From an uncultured bacterium (lineage in GTDB: Bacteria > Actinomycetota > Coriobacteriia > Coriobacteriales > Coriobacteriaceae): DNA of 13,719 nucleotides. The stretch covers positions 1 through 13,719 of the forward strand of contig CAJMRP010000052.1 of assembly GCA_905215765.1 (NCBI GenBank), read 5' to 3'. The notes beneath the pieces are model-generated. The model was not told the origin of the DNA, did no database searches, and saw only the letters and a program-made list of their open reading frames with translations. Of the stretch, positions 1 to 6,808 are shown one piece after another. The number at the start of each line of letters is the position of its first letter. Position 1 is the first letter of the stretch. The translations under genes and the position numbers were made by a program.

Positions 1-412
1 TGGGCCGGAGGAGCCCCTCCAGGGGGGACACCGCGCCGTCGGTGGCGGCGGAGAGCAGATAGCCGTAGATGCGGCCCTTCTGCTCCTCGTACAGATCCAG
101 CTTTTGGTAGAGCTCCTTGTACGCGGCAAAGGTCTCCTTCTTGGCGGGCGCTGCCGTCTCGGCGGCATCCTTGTCCGCATCGGAATCGTCATCGACGGCA
201 GTCTTCTTGGGCTTGACCGGTGCCGAAGCGGCCTCACTTACCGGATCGATAATCTCAGACTGAACAACGGCCGTCATCTTTTCCTGCGTCTCGCGGAACT
301 GACGGATGGCACGGCCGATCGTGCGGCCCATCTGTGGGAGCTTATCCGGGCCAAACAGCAAAAAGCCGAAGACCACGATGATCGCGAGCTCACCCTCTCC
401 AATACCAAACAC
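1..412 (-). CDS. tatA: Twin-arginine translocase TatA/TatB-family subunit, 3' end cut by window
   Basis: Membrane subunit of the Tat pathway, which exports folded proteins. The frame opens MFGIGEGELAIIVVFGFLLF, one membrane helix at about residues 8-21, then the family signature FGPDKLPQMGR (20-30) and an amphipathic helix (30-46). Next comes an acidic/Ala/Lys linker (60-92) and a charged segment with KETFAAYKELYQKLDLYEEQ (92-111) that runs to the window edge; 137 codons are visible. The start is GTG at 412 because TTGGAGG lies 5 nt upstream and the protein then begins exactly where the family does. The ATG at 416 is in another frame and soon hits a stop. Glu8 recalls TatB of E. coli, while FGPDKLP occurs in both A and B types, so the subtype is open. 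A tail this long beyond the amphipathic helix fits TatB better than minimal TatA. No tatC is visible. Confidence 0.85.
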   Translation of the reverse strand, partial: MFGIGEGELAIIVVFGFLLFGPDKLPQMGRTIGRAIRQFRETQEKMTAVVQSEIIDPVSEAASAPVKPKKTAVDDDSDADKDAAETAAPAKKETFAAYKELYQKLDLYEEQKGRIYGYLLSAATDGAVSPLEGLLRP

Positions 413-487
413 ACATACCTCCAAGGCTCGATGTGAGTCGAGCCCGCACCGCGCCATTCGGCCGGAACTCGTCTATTCATTCGGTCA

Positions 488-516
488 AGTATAGCGCCCG
501 GACGCCAAAACGTCCG
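488..516 (-). promoter_or_regulatory. Possible tat promoter with overlapping inverted repeat
   Basis: On the minus strand TATACT (493-488) resembles a -10 box about 75 nt upstream of the GTG start. No good -35 box stands 16-18 nt away. That space instead holds an inverted repeat, CGGACG (516-511) and CGTCCG (504-499), with a 6-nt spacer. It could be an operator, a weak end signal for the STAS gene upstream, or chance. It has no T-run, so it is not a standard terminator. Confidence 0.3.
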
Positions 517-565
517 AGCGCATCACAAACATATGCCAAACGGCACGCCCTTTTGGGGGCAAAGA

Positions 566-880
566 TTATGCAGCGGTGATCGAAATCTCCTGGTCGACAC
601 CCAACAGCTGAACCACGCGCATTACCGGGGGCTGCACATTGGTGCAGCTAAAGCGCTTGCCGTGGTCGACCGCGTGGTGCGCGGCGCCCACGAGCACGCC
701 AATGCCCGTCGAATCGATGTAGCTCACCTGGGCAAAATCGAGCTCAACGGCCTCGGTGGGCTGCTCGAGCGCCAGGTCGATGGCATTGCGCAGGCTATCG
801 GCGTTAGAGATATCGATCTCGCCGGTTACCTTAATGGTGTAGAGCTCTGGCGTGGGGTTGGTGGAAATACCCAAATCCAT
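566..880 (-). CDS. STAS-domain anti-sigma factor antagonist (SpoIIAA/RsbV-like)
   Basis: A 104-residue single STAS domain. Members of this family bind a Ser-kinase anti-sigma factor, and phosphorylation of a conserved serine switches binding off. The site is visible as IDSTGIGVL, giving Ser57 (D56-S57-T58-G59). The preceding strand VELDFAQVSY and the N-terminal TIKVTGEIDISNA have the usual STAS pattern, and the length is normal. The start at 880 is supported by AAAGGAG 8 nt upstream. It lies 51 bp after the aminotransferase stop on the same strand with no terminator between, so the two may share a transcript. No RsbW/SpoIIAB kinase or sigma factor gene is nearby, so its partner must be encoded elsewhere. 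The domain call is firm; the controlled process is unknown. Confidence 0.9.
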   Translation of the reverse strand: MDLGISTNPTPELYTIKVTGEIDISNADSLRNAIDLALEQPTEAVELDFAQVSYIDSTGIGVLVGAAHHAVDHGKRFSCTNVQPPVMRVVQLLGVDQEISITAA

Positions 881-931
881 GTATACGCTCCTTTACGTAT
901 CGAAAGTGCGGATAGTACGGGAAGCCGCGCG

Positions 932-2236
932 TTAGGCGCGCTCGGCACGCGCAAGCTCGGCAGCGACGAGCTTGACGGCCAGCACCAGCACATCGAGCGC
1001 GGCCTCCAGGTCCTCGACCGTGGGATAGCTCGGCGCGATGCGGATGTTGGTATCGCGCGGATCCTTGCCATAGGGCCAGGTAGCACCGGCCGGCGTGAGC
1101 TTGACGCCCAGGTCGGCACAAAGCGCGGCGACCTTTTGGGCCGAGCCCTCGGGACCATCGAAGCTCACAAAGTAGCCGCCGCGAGGATGCGTCCAGGTAG
1201 CGCAACCAGTATCGCCCAAGCCCTCGGTGAGCTTGCGCTCGACAGCCTCAAAGCGCGGGCGCAGGAACTCGGCATGCTTTTTCATGTGCTCCTTGACCGC
1301 CTCGATGGTGGGAAGGAAGCGCACGTGACGCAGCTGGTTGAGCTTGTCGGCACTGATGAGGCCGGCCTTCAGGCGCTTGGAGAACTCCGCGATAACCGCG
1401 GGGCTCGCACCGATAAAGCCGATACCGGCACCCGGGAAGGTGATCTTGGACGTCGAGGCGAATGCCACCACGCGGTCCTCGGTGCCCGCCGCGCGAGCGA
1501 GGTCGAAGATGTTTGCGAGCTCGTCGGTCTCGTCGTACAGGTCGTGCACGCAGTAGGCGTTGTCCCAGAAGATGCGGAAATCGGGTGCGGCCGTGGGCAT
1601 CTCAACCAGGCGGCGCACAGTGTCCTCGCTAAAGGTGATGCCCGTGGGGTTGGAATACTTGGGCACGCACCAGATGCCCTTGATGGAATCGTCGGCGGCA
1701 ACCAGGCGCTCGACCTCGTCCATGTCGGGGCCGTTGTCGGTCATCGCGACGGGAACGTTCTCGATACCCAGATCGGCGGTGATGCCAAAGTGGCGGTCGT
1801 AGCCGGGAACCGGGCACAGGAACTTGACCTTCTTGCCGTCGTGCGCGGCCTCGTAAGCCTCCCAAGGGTCGCTACCACATGAGCCGCAACGCCAGAACAT
1901 ACCGGCGATATCGTGCTCGATCAGCAAACTCGACGAACCCAGCACGAGCGTCTGCTCGGCGGGGCAACCCAGGAACTCCCCCGCTAGCTTGCGTGCCGAG
2001 GGAATGCCCTCAAAGCAGCCGTAATTGGAACAGTCGACGTTGCCGTCGTGCAGATCGGCATCGGCATTGAGGATATCGAGCATGGGTCGAGAGATGTCCA
2101 CCTGGGAGGGCGACGGCTTGCCGCGGGCCATGTCGAGCGCCAGGCCCTTGGCCTTGACCTCGGCGACCTCGGCCTTGAGCGCCTCGATGGCGGCATCGAG
2201 TTCGGTGGTTTCCATCTTCTGGTAGATCGTCTGCAT
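932..2236 (-). CDS. PLP-dependent class I aminotransferase, probably aspartate aminotransferase type Ic
   Basis: A 434-residue fold-type I aminotransferase, probably making aspartate/oxaloacetate and glutamate/2-oxoglutarate exchange. Visible PLP-site elements are NPTG (Asn196), FWDNAY (Asp225, Tyr228), the Schiff-base lysine in ASTSKITFPGAG (Lys264), and the C-terminal IRIAPSYP (Arg399), which would grip the substrate carboxylate. The N-terminal LDMARGKPSPSQVD and the whole layout fit the family first annotated as MocR-like or alanine-glyoxylate aminotransferase (PF12897), some of whose members were shown to be aspartate aminotransferases. The substrate is therefore inferred from family. ATG at 2236 is chosen over ATG at 2215 because GAAAGG precedes it by 8 nt. 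A -10-like TATACT lies about 40 nt upstream. The STAS gene follows after 51 bp. Confidence 0.92.
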   Translation of the reverse strand: MQTIYQKMETTELDAAIEALKAEVAEVKAKGLALDMARGKPSPSQVDISRPMLDILNADADLHDGNVDCSNYGCFEGIPSARKLAGEFLGCPAEQTLVLGSSSLLIEHDIAGMFWRCGSCGSDPWEAYEAAHDGKKVKFLCPVPGYDRHFGITADLGIENVPVAMTDNGPDMDEVERLVAADDSIKGIWCVPKYSNPTGITFSEDTVRRLVEMPTAAPDFRIFWDNAYCVHDLYDETDELANIFDLARAAGTEDRVVAFASTSKITFPGAGIGFIGASPAVIAEFSKRLKAGLISADKLNQLRHVRFLPTIEAVKEHMKKHAEFLRPRFEAVERKLTEGLGDTGCATWTHPRGGYFVSFDGPEGSAQKVAALCADLGVKLTPAGATWPYGKDPRDTNIRIAPSYPTVEDLEAALDVLVLAVKLVAAELARAERA

Positions 2237-2277
2237 GGGTGCGACCTTTCACGAAGCGGTACGTTGCAATTCTTCTA

Positions 2278-2306
2278 AGTATAGACCGCCACCGTCGCAA
2301 CGTTAT
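2278..2306 (-). promoter_or_regulatory. Candidate promoter of the aminotransferase gene
   Basis: TATACT on the minus strand (2283-2278) matches the -10 consensus at five of six bases. Seventeen nt upstream, ATAACG (2306-2301) is a poor -35 match, three of six. It would start a leader of about 35 nt. The hexamer is the same as the one upstream of the tat gene. Confidence 0.4.
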
Positions 2307-2385
2307 GAAGCCGTGATAGATTAAGTCCATCGCAATGAATTACGAATCGCCGCGCATGCCGGCGTGAAGCGCCCAAGGAGGCACT

Positions 2386-2640
2386 ATGGAGTACGGATCG
2401 TTCCAGGCCGAGGAATTCGGCGACCTGCAGCGACTGGTCGACGGACTATTTTACGACCGCCACGCCATCGACCGCCTGGATCTCATCGTGCAGGCCGAAA
2501 TCTTGGACCTGGCGCCCGATCTCATGGAAATCGTCAACCTGCTACCGCCCGGCTATTACGACCGCCAGTCACTTTGCGACCAGCTCAACTCCGCCTTGGC
2601 CGCCCACGGCTGGGGCGCCGTCTACGGAACGGTGGAATAA
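2386..2640 (+). CDS. Small conserved-looking protein of unknown function, 84 aa
   Basis: I cannot assign a function. It is an acidic soluble protein of 84 residues with no membrane segment or signal peptide. It looks like two helical parts: residues 1-50, ending in an amphipathic stretch rich in Leu/Ile/Asp (LDLIVQAEILDLAPDLMEIV), then LPPGYYDR (53-60) and a C-terminal helix with DQLNSALAAHGWG. The LPPG turn followed by a helix resembles a small winged-helix or protein-binding domain, but that is a guess. The start is well supported by AAGGAGG 5 nt upstream of ATG. It is transcribed divergently from the aminotransferase across 149 bp and is followed by a weak terminator-like fold. Codon use matches its neighbours, so it is probably a real gene. 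Confidence 0.82.
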   Translation: MEYGSFQAEEFGDLQRLVDGLFYDRHAIDRLDLIVQAEILDLAPDLMEIVNLLPPGYYDRQSLCDQLNSALAAHGWGAVYGTVE

Positions 2641-2690
2641 GCCTCGAGGCCGACTTTGGCCCGTTTCGCGACCCTGGCGAGGCTTGTTTT
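2639..2690 (+). terminator. Weak terminator-like hairpin after the 84-aa gene
   Basis: AAGCCTCG (2639-2646) pairs with CGAGGCTT (2678-2685), followed by GTTTT. A second small GGCC/GGCC stem lies in the 31-nt loop. The long loop and short T-run make it doubtful; the strong hairpin at 2883-2921 may be the true stop. Confidence 0.35.
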
Positions 2691-3012
2691 AGGGCTTGTG
2701 GCCAAAAAAGGGCAAATATGAGTACTGTTACCTTTTTAGTAGCAGCGATTCTTGGTCGAAATCGGCAAAACTCGACTTGAAACTCCCTAATCACCGTCAG
2801 CTAGCGCCAAATTGGAAGTCGATAGTCACTCATTAACGTACAGTTCTTATAACTTTGTTCATTATTTTCCACACCTAAAATGAAACGCCGTTTGTGACAG
2901 TACTCACAAACGGCGTTTTTTGACCACGGGGGTATCTGGCAGGGGGCCAGTAGCACCCGGATCCGAGTTTCGAACGCATCCAAACCGGTTCTGGTGTCTT
3001 TTTTTCGAGCTT
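2641..3012. other. Gene-free AT-rich intergenic island, 372 bp
   Basis: No convincing gene is seen here. From about 2700 to 2880 the sequence is clearly richer in A/T than the flanking genes. It contains a 20-codon open frame (2718-2780, starting MSTVTFLVAAILG) with AAGGG 5 nt upstream of its ATG; it is hydrophobic at first but too short to call. TGAGTACTGT (2719-2728) is exactly complementary to ACAGTACTCA (2897-2906) in the terminator loop. A second small stem CTGGC/GCCAG lies at 2936-2950. The segment separates two convergent genes and resembles an inserted or repeated intergenic element. Confidence 0.5.
2883..2921 (+). terminator. Strong rho-independent terminator, possibly bidirectional
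   Basis: A perfect 15-bp stem, AAACGCCGTTTGTGA (2883-2897) with TCACAAACGGCGTTT (2904-2918), has a 6-nt loop CAGTAC and six T at 2916-2921 on the plus strand. Read on minus it is followed by TTTCATTTT, so it could also stop nhaA transcripts. It sits between convergent genes. Confidence 0.85.
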
Positions 3013-4371
3013 TTATTCGTCCTTGGGCGCCGGGTGCTTGCAGACCACACTCATGTAGATCATGCCGAGCACGGCCGCGGTGACAGAACCGGCAAGAATG
3101 GCGGCCTTGGCAGCCAGAACCTCAAACTGGGCCGTCGGGAAAGCAAGGCCGCTAATGAGAATCGACATGGTAAAGCCGATACCGCCCAGAATGCCCACGC
3201 CGGCGATCATATGCCAGTTGACGTTGTGCGGCAGCTCACAAGCCTTGAGCTTAACCAGGGCGAACGTCATACCAAAGATGCCGATCGGCTTGCCCAGCAG
3301 CATGCCAAAGTACACGCCGAGCGTCACCGGGTCGGTGAGTAGTGTGCTCATGTCCACGCCCACCAGGCGAACCTGCGCGTTGACAAACGCAAAGATCGGC
3401 AGGATCACAAAGTTAACCGGCGTGGAGATCAGGCGCTCCATACGGATGAGCGGCGGGGTGACGCGGTGCATGACGCGCTCGACCTTGGTGGTCGAGACGG
3501 TAAAGTCGTGCTGGCCCAAGATGTGTGCCTCGTCGTCGTAGCGGTCGTCGAGCAACGGCAGGCACTCGCCCAGCCAATCGGTGAGGCTATCGAGCTTAAC
3601 GCCGCACTTGGCCGGAATGGTGAAGGCCAGGATGACGCCGGCGAGCGTAGCGTGCACGCCGCTCTTGAACATGCAGAACCACAGCAGCAGGCCCAGTACC
3701 GAATACGGGGCAAGGCGGTAATGCTGCGTCTTGTTGAGCCACACGAGCGCGCAGGTCACAAGCGCGGCGGCGCCCAACCAAAACGGATTGGGGCTCTGAC
3801 CGTAGAAAATGGCGATGGCGGCGATGGAGATGAGGTCGTCGGCGATGGCGAGCGTCGAGAAGAACACGCGCACGCCGTTGGGCACGCGATTGCCCAAAAG
3901 CGACAGCACGCCCAGCGCAAAGGCAATATCGGTTGCCATGGGGATGGCCCAACCGTTGCGGGCGCCGGCATGGTTAAAGATCAGGTAGATGCAGGCGGGA
4001 ACGACGACGCCGCCCACGGCCGCCAGCATGGGAAGCATGGCCTGGCGCGGGTTCTTGAGCTCGCCAACTGTCATCTCGTACTTAAGCTCAATGCCCACGA
4101 GTAAAAAGAAGATCGCCATGAGGAAGTCGTTGACGAAAAGCTCGACGGTGAGACCGGCCGTCAGGTTGCCCAGACCCACATACAGCGGGGTCTCCAAAAA
4201 GTGATGGATAGCCTCGTAGGCATCGGTATTGGCGCAGATAACGGCGGCGATAGCGGCGAAGACCATGACGGCGGCGGAAATAGTGCCGTTCTCGGCAATG
4301 CGCTCCCAAATGTCGTGACGCTCAAAGCGTTTGCGCTCACGAACGTTAAACAGCTGCTCGGGTGCTGCCAT
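3013..4371 (-). CDS. nhaA: Na+/H+ antiporter NhaA
   Basis: Inner-membrane electrogenic sodium/proton antiporter for sodium tolerance and internal pH control, 452 residues with about twelve hydrophobic helices. The ion-site residues are all visible: Asp148 in MATDIAFALG, the pair Asp178-Asp179 in LAIADDLISI, and Lys361 in GKPIGI. These match Asp133, Asp163/Asp164 and Lys300 of the E. coli protein. A longer cytoplasmic N-terminus (about residues 1-30) and a polar loop around 255-305, rich in Asp/Glu/His, make it longer than the E. coli enzyme (388 residues). ATG at 4371 is preceded by AAAGGAG at 6 nt. The gene stands alone: ppaC upstream ends in its own terminator, and the 84-aa gene converges from the other side. 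A short hairpin abuts the ribosome site. Confidence 0.97.
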   Translation of the reverse strand: MAAPEQLFNVRERKRFERHDIWERIAENGTISAAVMVFAAIAAVICANTDAYEAIHHFLETPLYVGLGNLTAGLTVELFVNDFLMAIFFLLVGIELKYEMTVGELKNPRQAMLPMLAAVGGVVVPACIYLIFNHAGARNGWAIPMATDIAFALGVLSLLGNRVPNGVRVFFSTLAIADDLISIAAIAIFYGQSPNPFWLGAAALVTCALVWLNKTQHYRLAPYSVLGLLLWFCMFKSGVHATLAGVILAFTIPAKCGVKLDSLTDWLGECLPLLDDRYDDEAHILGQHDFTVSTTKVERVMHRVTPPLIRMERLISTPVNFVILPIFAFVNAQVRLVGVDMSTLLTDPVTLGVYFGMLLGKPIGIFGMTFALVKLKACELPHNVNWHMIAGVGILGGIGFTMSILISGLAFPTAQFEVLAAKAAILAGSVTAAVLGMIYMSVVCKHPAPKDE

Positions 4372-4385
4372 GGGCGGCTCCTTTC

Positions 4386-4401
4386 ACGGGAAGGCTCCCG
4401 T
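4386..4401 (-). promoter_or_regulatory. Hairpin next to the nhaA ribosome binding site
   Basis: In the nhaA leader, read on minus, ACGGGA (4401-4396) pairs with TCCCGT (4391-4386) across a 4-nt loop. The stem ends directly beside GAAAGGAG. It could influence ribosome access. No T-run follows on either strand, so it is not a terminator. Confidence 0.4.
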
Positions 4402-4579
4402 CTTAAAAAAGCACGGCCCGCCCAAGTGGCGGCGCCGCGCTCCAACGTATTACGCTTGCATCTAGCCTACCCTGCACGACAAGCGCACAAGCACGGCCGA
4501 AAAGCGGAACCACAGGTTGAACATTATTTGCTCAACGGCGCGGGCACGCCTGTCCAAGAGACGACGCGGCGCCGCGCAC

Positions 4580-4619
4580 AAAAAACGACCGGAGCGCGGG
4601 GCGTCCGCGATCCGGTCGT
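4580..4619 (-). terminator. Rho-independent terminator of ppaC
   Basis: On the minus strand ACGACCGGA (4619-4611) pairs with TCCGGTCGT (4593-4585). After one mismatch the stem continues with CGCGG/CCGCG (4609-4605 with 4599-4595) over a 5-nt loop. Six T follow (4585-4580). It lies 21 nt after the ppaC stop. Confidence 0.92.
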
Positions 4620-4639
4620 CGGTGTTAGGTCAAAAGAAC

Positions 4640-5563
4640 CTAGCAGGCGGCCATGATGGGGGCAGCGACCTGCTTCTTACGGGAGAGGACGCCCGGCATC
4701 CAGACGCCGTCATGCTCGTCGGCAATGCCCAGGCCCTTCTGAGCGGCCTCGGTCTCGCCCTCGAGCAGGACCTGCGAGCCCTCCTCCATGATGTCGGTGA
4801 TGCACAGGACGATGCCGTCGGCACCCTTCTCGGCGGCGTAGGCGCGCATGGCCTCGCGAATCTCGTCGATCATGCCGAGTGCACGGCTCTTGTCGACGGT
4901 CTCGTACTGGCCAATGAGCAGCTTCTTGCCGGCGGGCTCGAACATCTTGATGTCATTGCCGACCATCTCGGCAGCGGTGAAGGAGCCGGACGGACGGGTG
5001 AGGAAGACCTCCATGCCAAACTTGACCGGGTCGACGCCCACCTGCTCGCCGAGCTTGGCGGCGACGGCGCGGTCGACATCAGTGGTGGTGGGGCTCTTGA
5101 GCATGAGCGTGTCGGTCATCATGGCCGAGAGCAGCAGCTTGGCCTGGACGTCGGAAAGCTCAACGCCGAGCACGCCGGCGAGCTTGGTGACGATGGTGCA
5201 GCTGGAGCCCCAGGGCAGGCAGATGTAGTGCAGCGGGCCGGCGGTCTCGAAGTCGCCGATGCGGTGATGGTCGACGACGCCAAAGACCGTGGCGTCCTTA
5301 AGGCCGGCGACGGACTGGGCGGACTCGTTGTGGTCGGTGAGGACAACGAGCTGACCGGCCTCGACGGAATCAATCATGCGGGGCTCGGCAATGCCGGCGT
5401 CGGCGAGCAGCTTGGCGGACTCTGCCGGAAGCTGGCCCAGAGCGCAGGCCTCGTAGGTGTTGCCGGCATACTCAACCTGGTTGAGCAGCTGGGACAGGAC
5501 GACGGCGCTCATGATGGCGTCGTTATCGGGGTTCTGGTGACCAAAGACAAGAACGTTTGCCAT
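4640..5563 (-). CDS. ppaC: Manganese-dependent inorganic pyrophosphatase (family II, DHH)
   Basis: Cytoplasmic family II pyrophosphatase, which hydrolyses pyrophosphate to two phosphates and pulls biosynthetic reactions forward. At 307 residues it has the normal length without CBS domains. The DHH domain shows GHQNPDND (His9, Asp13, Asp15), VLTDHNE (Asp77), the DHH motif VVDHH (Asp98-His99-His100) and MMTDT (Asp151), together forming the two-metal site. The C-terminal DHHA2 domain ends in SRKKQV (Arg295, Lys296), which binds the substrate. ATG at 5563 is preceded by GGAGG at 6 nt. It is followed by a strong terminator, so nhaA is not in the same transcript. Upstream, glcK ends 147 bp away with only a weak hairpin between, so some read-through from glcK is possible. 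Confidence 0.97.
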   Translation of the reverse strand: MANVLVFGHQNPDNDAIMSAVVLSQLLNQVEYAGNTYEACALGQLPAESAKLLADAGIAEPRMIDSVEAGQLVVLTDHNESAQSVAGLKDATVFGVVDHHRIGDFETAGPLHYICLPWGSSCTIVTKLAGVLGVELSDVQAKLLLSAMMTDTLMLKSPTTTDVDRAVAAKLGEQVGVDPVKFGMEVFLTRPSGSFTAAEMVGNDIKMFEPAGKKLLIGQYETVDKSRALGMIDEIREAMRAYAAEKGADGIVLCITDIMEEGSQVLLEGETEAAQKGLGIADEHDGVWMPGVLSRKKQVAAPIMAAC

Positions 5564-5666
5564 GGATATCCTCCACTTGATATGTGTACTTGGACGTAGC
5601 TATGGTAGCACGCTGGCGCCGAACCTTATGAGACGCAAGGGCCGCGGCGCAATTTGGGGCGAGCCT

Positions 5667-5685
5667 GGGGGCGAAGTCTGCCCCC
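5667..5685 (-). terminator. GC-rich hairpin after glcK, no T-run
   Basis: GGGGGC and GCCCCC (5667-5672 and 5680-5685 on plus) form a 6-bp stem over a 7-nt loop, 25 nt after the glcK stop. No T-run follows on minus, so it would pause or stabilise rather than terminate by itself. Confidence 0.35.
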
Positions 5686-5710
5686 TTGTACCACCGCCCT
5701 CCTGCACCGA

Positions 5711-6664
5711 CTATTTACCGGCGGCGCGCAGGGCTACGTAGGCGGCACCGATGATGCCGGCGTCGTTTCCGAGCGAAGCGACCTTAATGGGCGTCTCGCG
5801 CGAGGCAGAGAGCGCGTACTGCTTAAAGTGCTCGCGAACCTTGTCGAGATAAACATCGGCCGAGGCAGACGCGCCGCCACCGATCAGGAACATCTCGGGG
5901 TCGACCACGTTGGCGATAAGCGCCAGGGCGCGGCCAAGGTAGTCGGCCATGGTGTCGGCTGCGGCCAGCGCAAGCTTGTCGCCCTCGCGGCAGGCCTGGA
6001 ACACGTCCTTGGAATCGGAGGGGCCGGTGAGCTCAATGGGCTCGACGCCCGCCTTCTTGCACTCGGCAAGGTAGTTGCTCACCACGCCGGTGGCGCTGGA
6101 ATACTGCTCCAGATGGCCATGGCCGCCACAGCCGCAGGTGCGCTCCTCGGCCGGGTTCAGGCACATGTGGCCAATCTCGCCGCCGGCGCCCACAACGCCC
6201 GATACCACGTCGCCGTTAACGATAACGCCGCCGCCCACGCCGGTACCGATGGTGACCATCACCACGTTCTGCACGCCCTTGGCAGAACCGAGCCAGGCCT
6301 CGCCCATGGCAGCGGCGTTGGCATCGTTTTCATACTTAACGACCGCATCGGGGCAGTGCTTCTGAATGGCGACCCTCAGCTCGGGCAGGTTAATGGCAAT
6401 GTTGGCCTTGACCTTGGCATCGCCCGACGCCGGGATGGGGCACGGAACGGCCAGGCCAATGCCCGCCACAAAGGCACGCGGAATCTGTGCCTTGGCGACC
6501 ACCTGGTCGATAGCCTCGGTCACCGCGGCAAAGCCTGCGGCGTCAACGATAGGAGGCGTGGGCACGCTGGCCTTGGCAAGCAGGTTGCCGTCCTCGTCGA
6601 ACAGGCCCTCCTTAACCGAAGTGCCGCCGACGTCGATGCCGATGTAGTACTGCTTAGGTTCCAT
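5711..6664 (-). CDS. glcK: ROK-family glucokinase
   Basis: Cytoplasmic sugar kinase that phosphorylates glucose with ATP; 317 residues from the chosen start. Visible are the phosphate-binding DVGGTSVKEG (11-20), catalytic Asp114 in ENDANAA, IGTGVGGG (139-146), the sugar-contacting GEIGH (Glu163, His166), and the ROK zinc region CGCGGHGHLEQ (177-187). The usual pattern CxCGxxGCxE has Cys as its third cysteine; here it is His184. ATG at 6664 is preceded by AAAGG at 9 nt. The frame stays open to 6730, but those 22 extra codons show no ROK homology and overlap no ribosome site, so they are excluded. It lies just after the beta-glucoside cassette, separated by that cassette's terminator and a foldback repeat, and would use the free glucose released there. 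Glucose specificity is inferred; other hexoses are possible. Confidence 0.92.
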   Translation of the reverse strand: MEPKQYYIGIDVGGTSVKEGLFDEDGNLLAKASVPTPPIVDAAGFAAVTEAIDQVVAKAQIPRAFVAGIGLAVPCPIPASGDAKVKANIAINLPELRVAIQKHCPDAVVKYENDANAAAMGEAWLGSAKGVQNVVMVTIGTGVGGGVIVNGDVVSGVVGAGGEIGHMCLNPAEERTCGCGGHGHLEQYSSATGVVSNYLAECKKAGVEPIELTGPSDSKDVFQACREGDKLALAAADTMADYLGRALALIANVVDPEMFLIGGGASASADVYLDKVREHFKQYALSASRETPIKVASLGNDAGIIGAAYVALRAAGK

Positions 6665-6709
6665 GGGAGCCCGCCTTTCTCGTTTAAACATTGCCTGTAT
6701 GGTACCGCT

Positions 6710-6767
6710 CCCAAGACAAAAACCTACCAAAAAGGGACAGGTTTATTTTGGCAGGTTTTATCTGGGG
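6710..6767. repeat. Foldback repeat, copy A, upstream of glcK
   Basis: An imperfect inverted repeat: CCCAAGACAAAAACCTACC onward (6710-6732) pairs with the arm at 6746-6767 ending in TTTTATCTGGGG. The inner 14 bp (6719-6732 with 6746-6759) have one mismatch, and the loop is 13 nt. The half GGGACAGGTTTATTTTGGC (6734-6752) is closely related to the arm of the element at 10613-10698. It lies 46 bp upstream of the glcK start, where a promoter would be expected; no clear promoter is seen beside it. Confidence 0.65.
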
Positions 6768-6808
6768 AAACGCAAATGGCTGCCCAACAGACCGCGCAAG
6801 ACCATCCC

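Noticed and set aside
533..1882. 449-codon open frame on plus
   Set aside because: It is antisense to the STAS and aminotransferase genes, which have clear catalytic motifs and ribosome sites. Its translation shows no domain and the openness follows from high GC.
2904..2921. The terminator as one unit of a CRISPR or tandem repeat
   Set aside because: There is only one copy of the stem, and no regularly spaced repeats occur in the window.
2801..2983. 60-codon open frame on minus across the terminator
   Set aside because: It includes the whole 15-bp terminator stem and has no good ribosome site.
4517..5599. 360-codon open frame on plus
   Set aside because: It mirrors ppaC, whose metal-binding motifs are all present on minus, and it crosses the ppaC terminator.
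6665..6730. 22-residue N-terminal extension of glcK
   Set aside because: The ROK fold starts at the ATG at 6664, which has its own ribosome site; the extension overlaps the foldback repeat.
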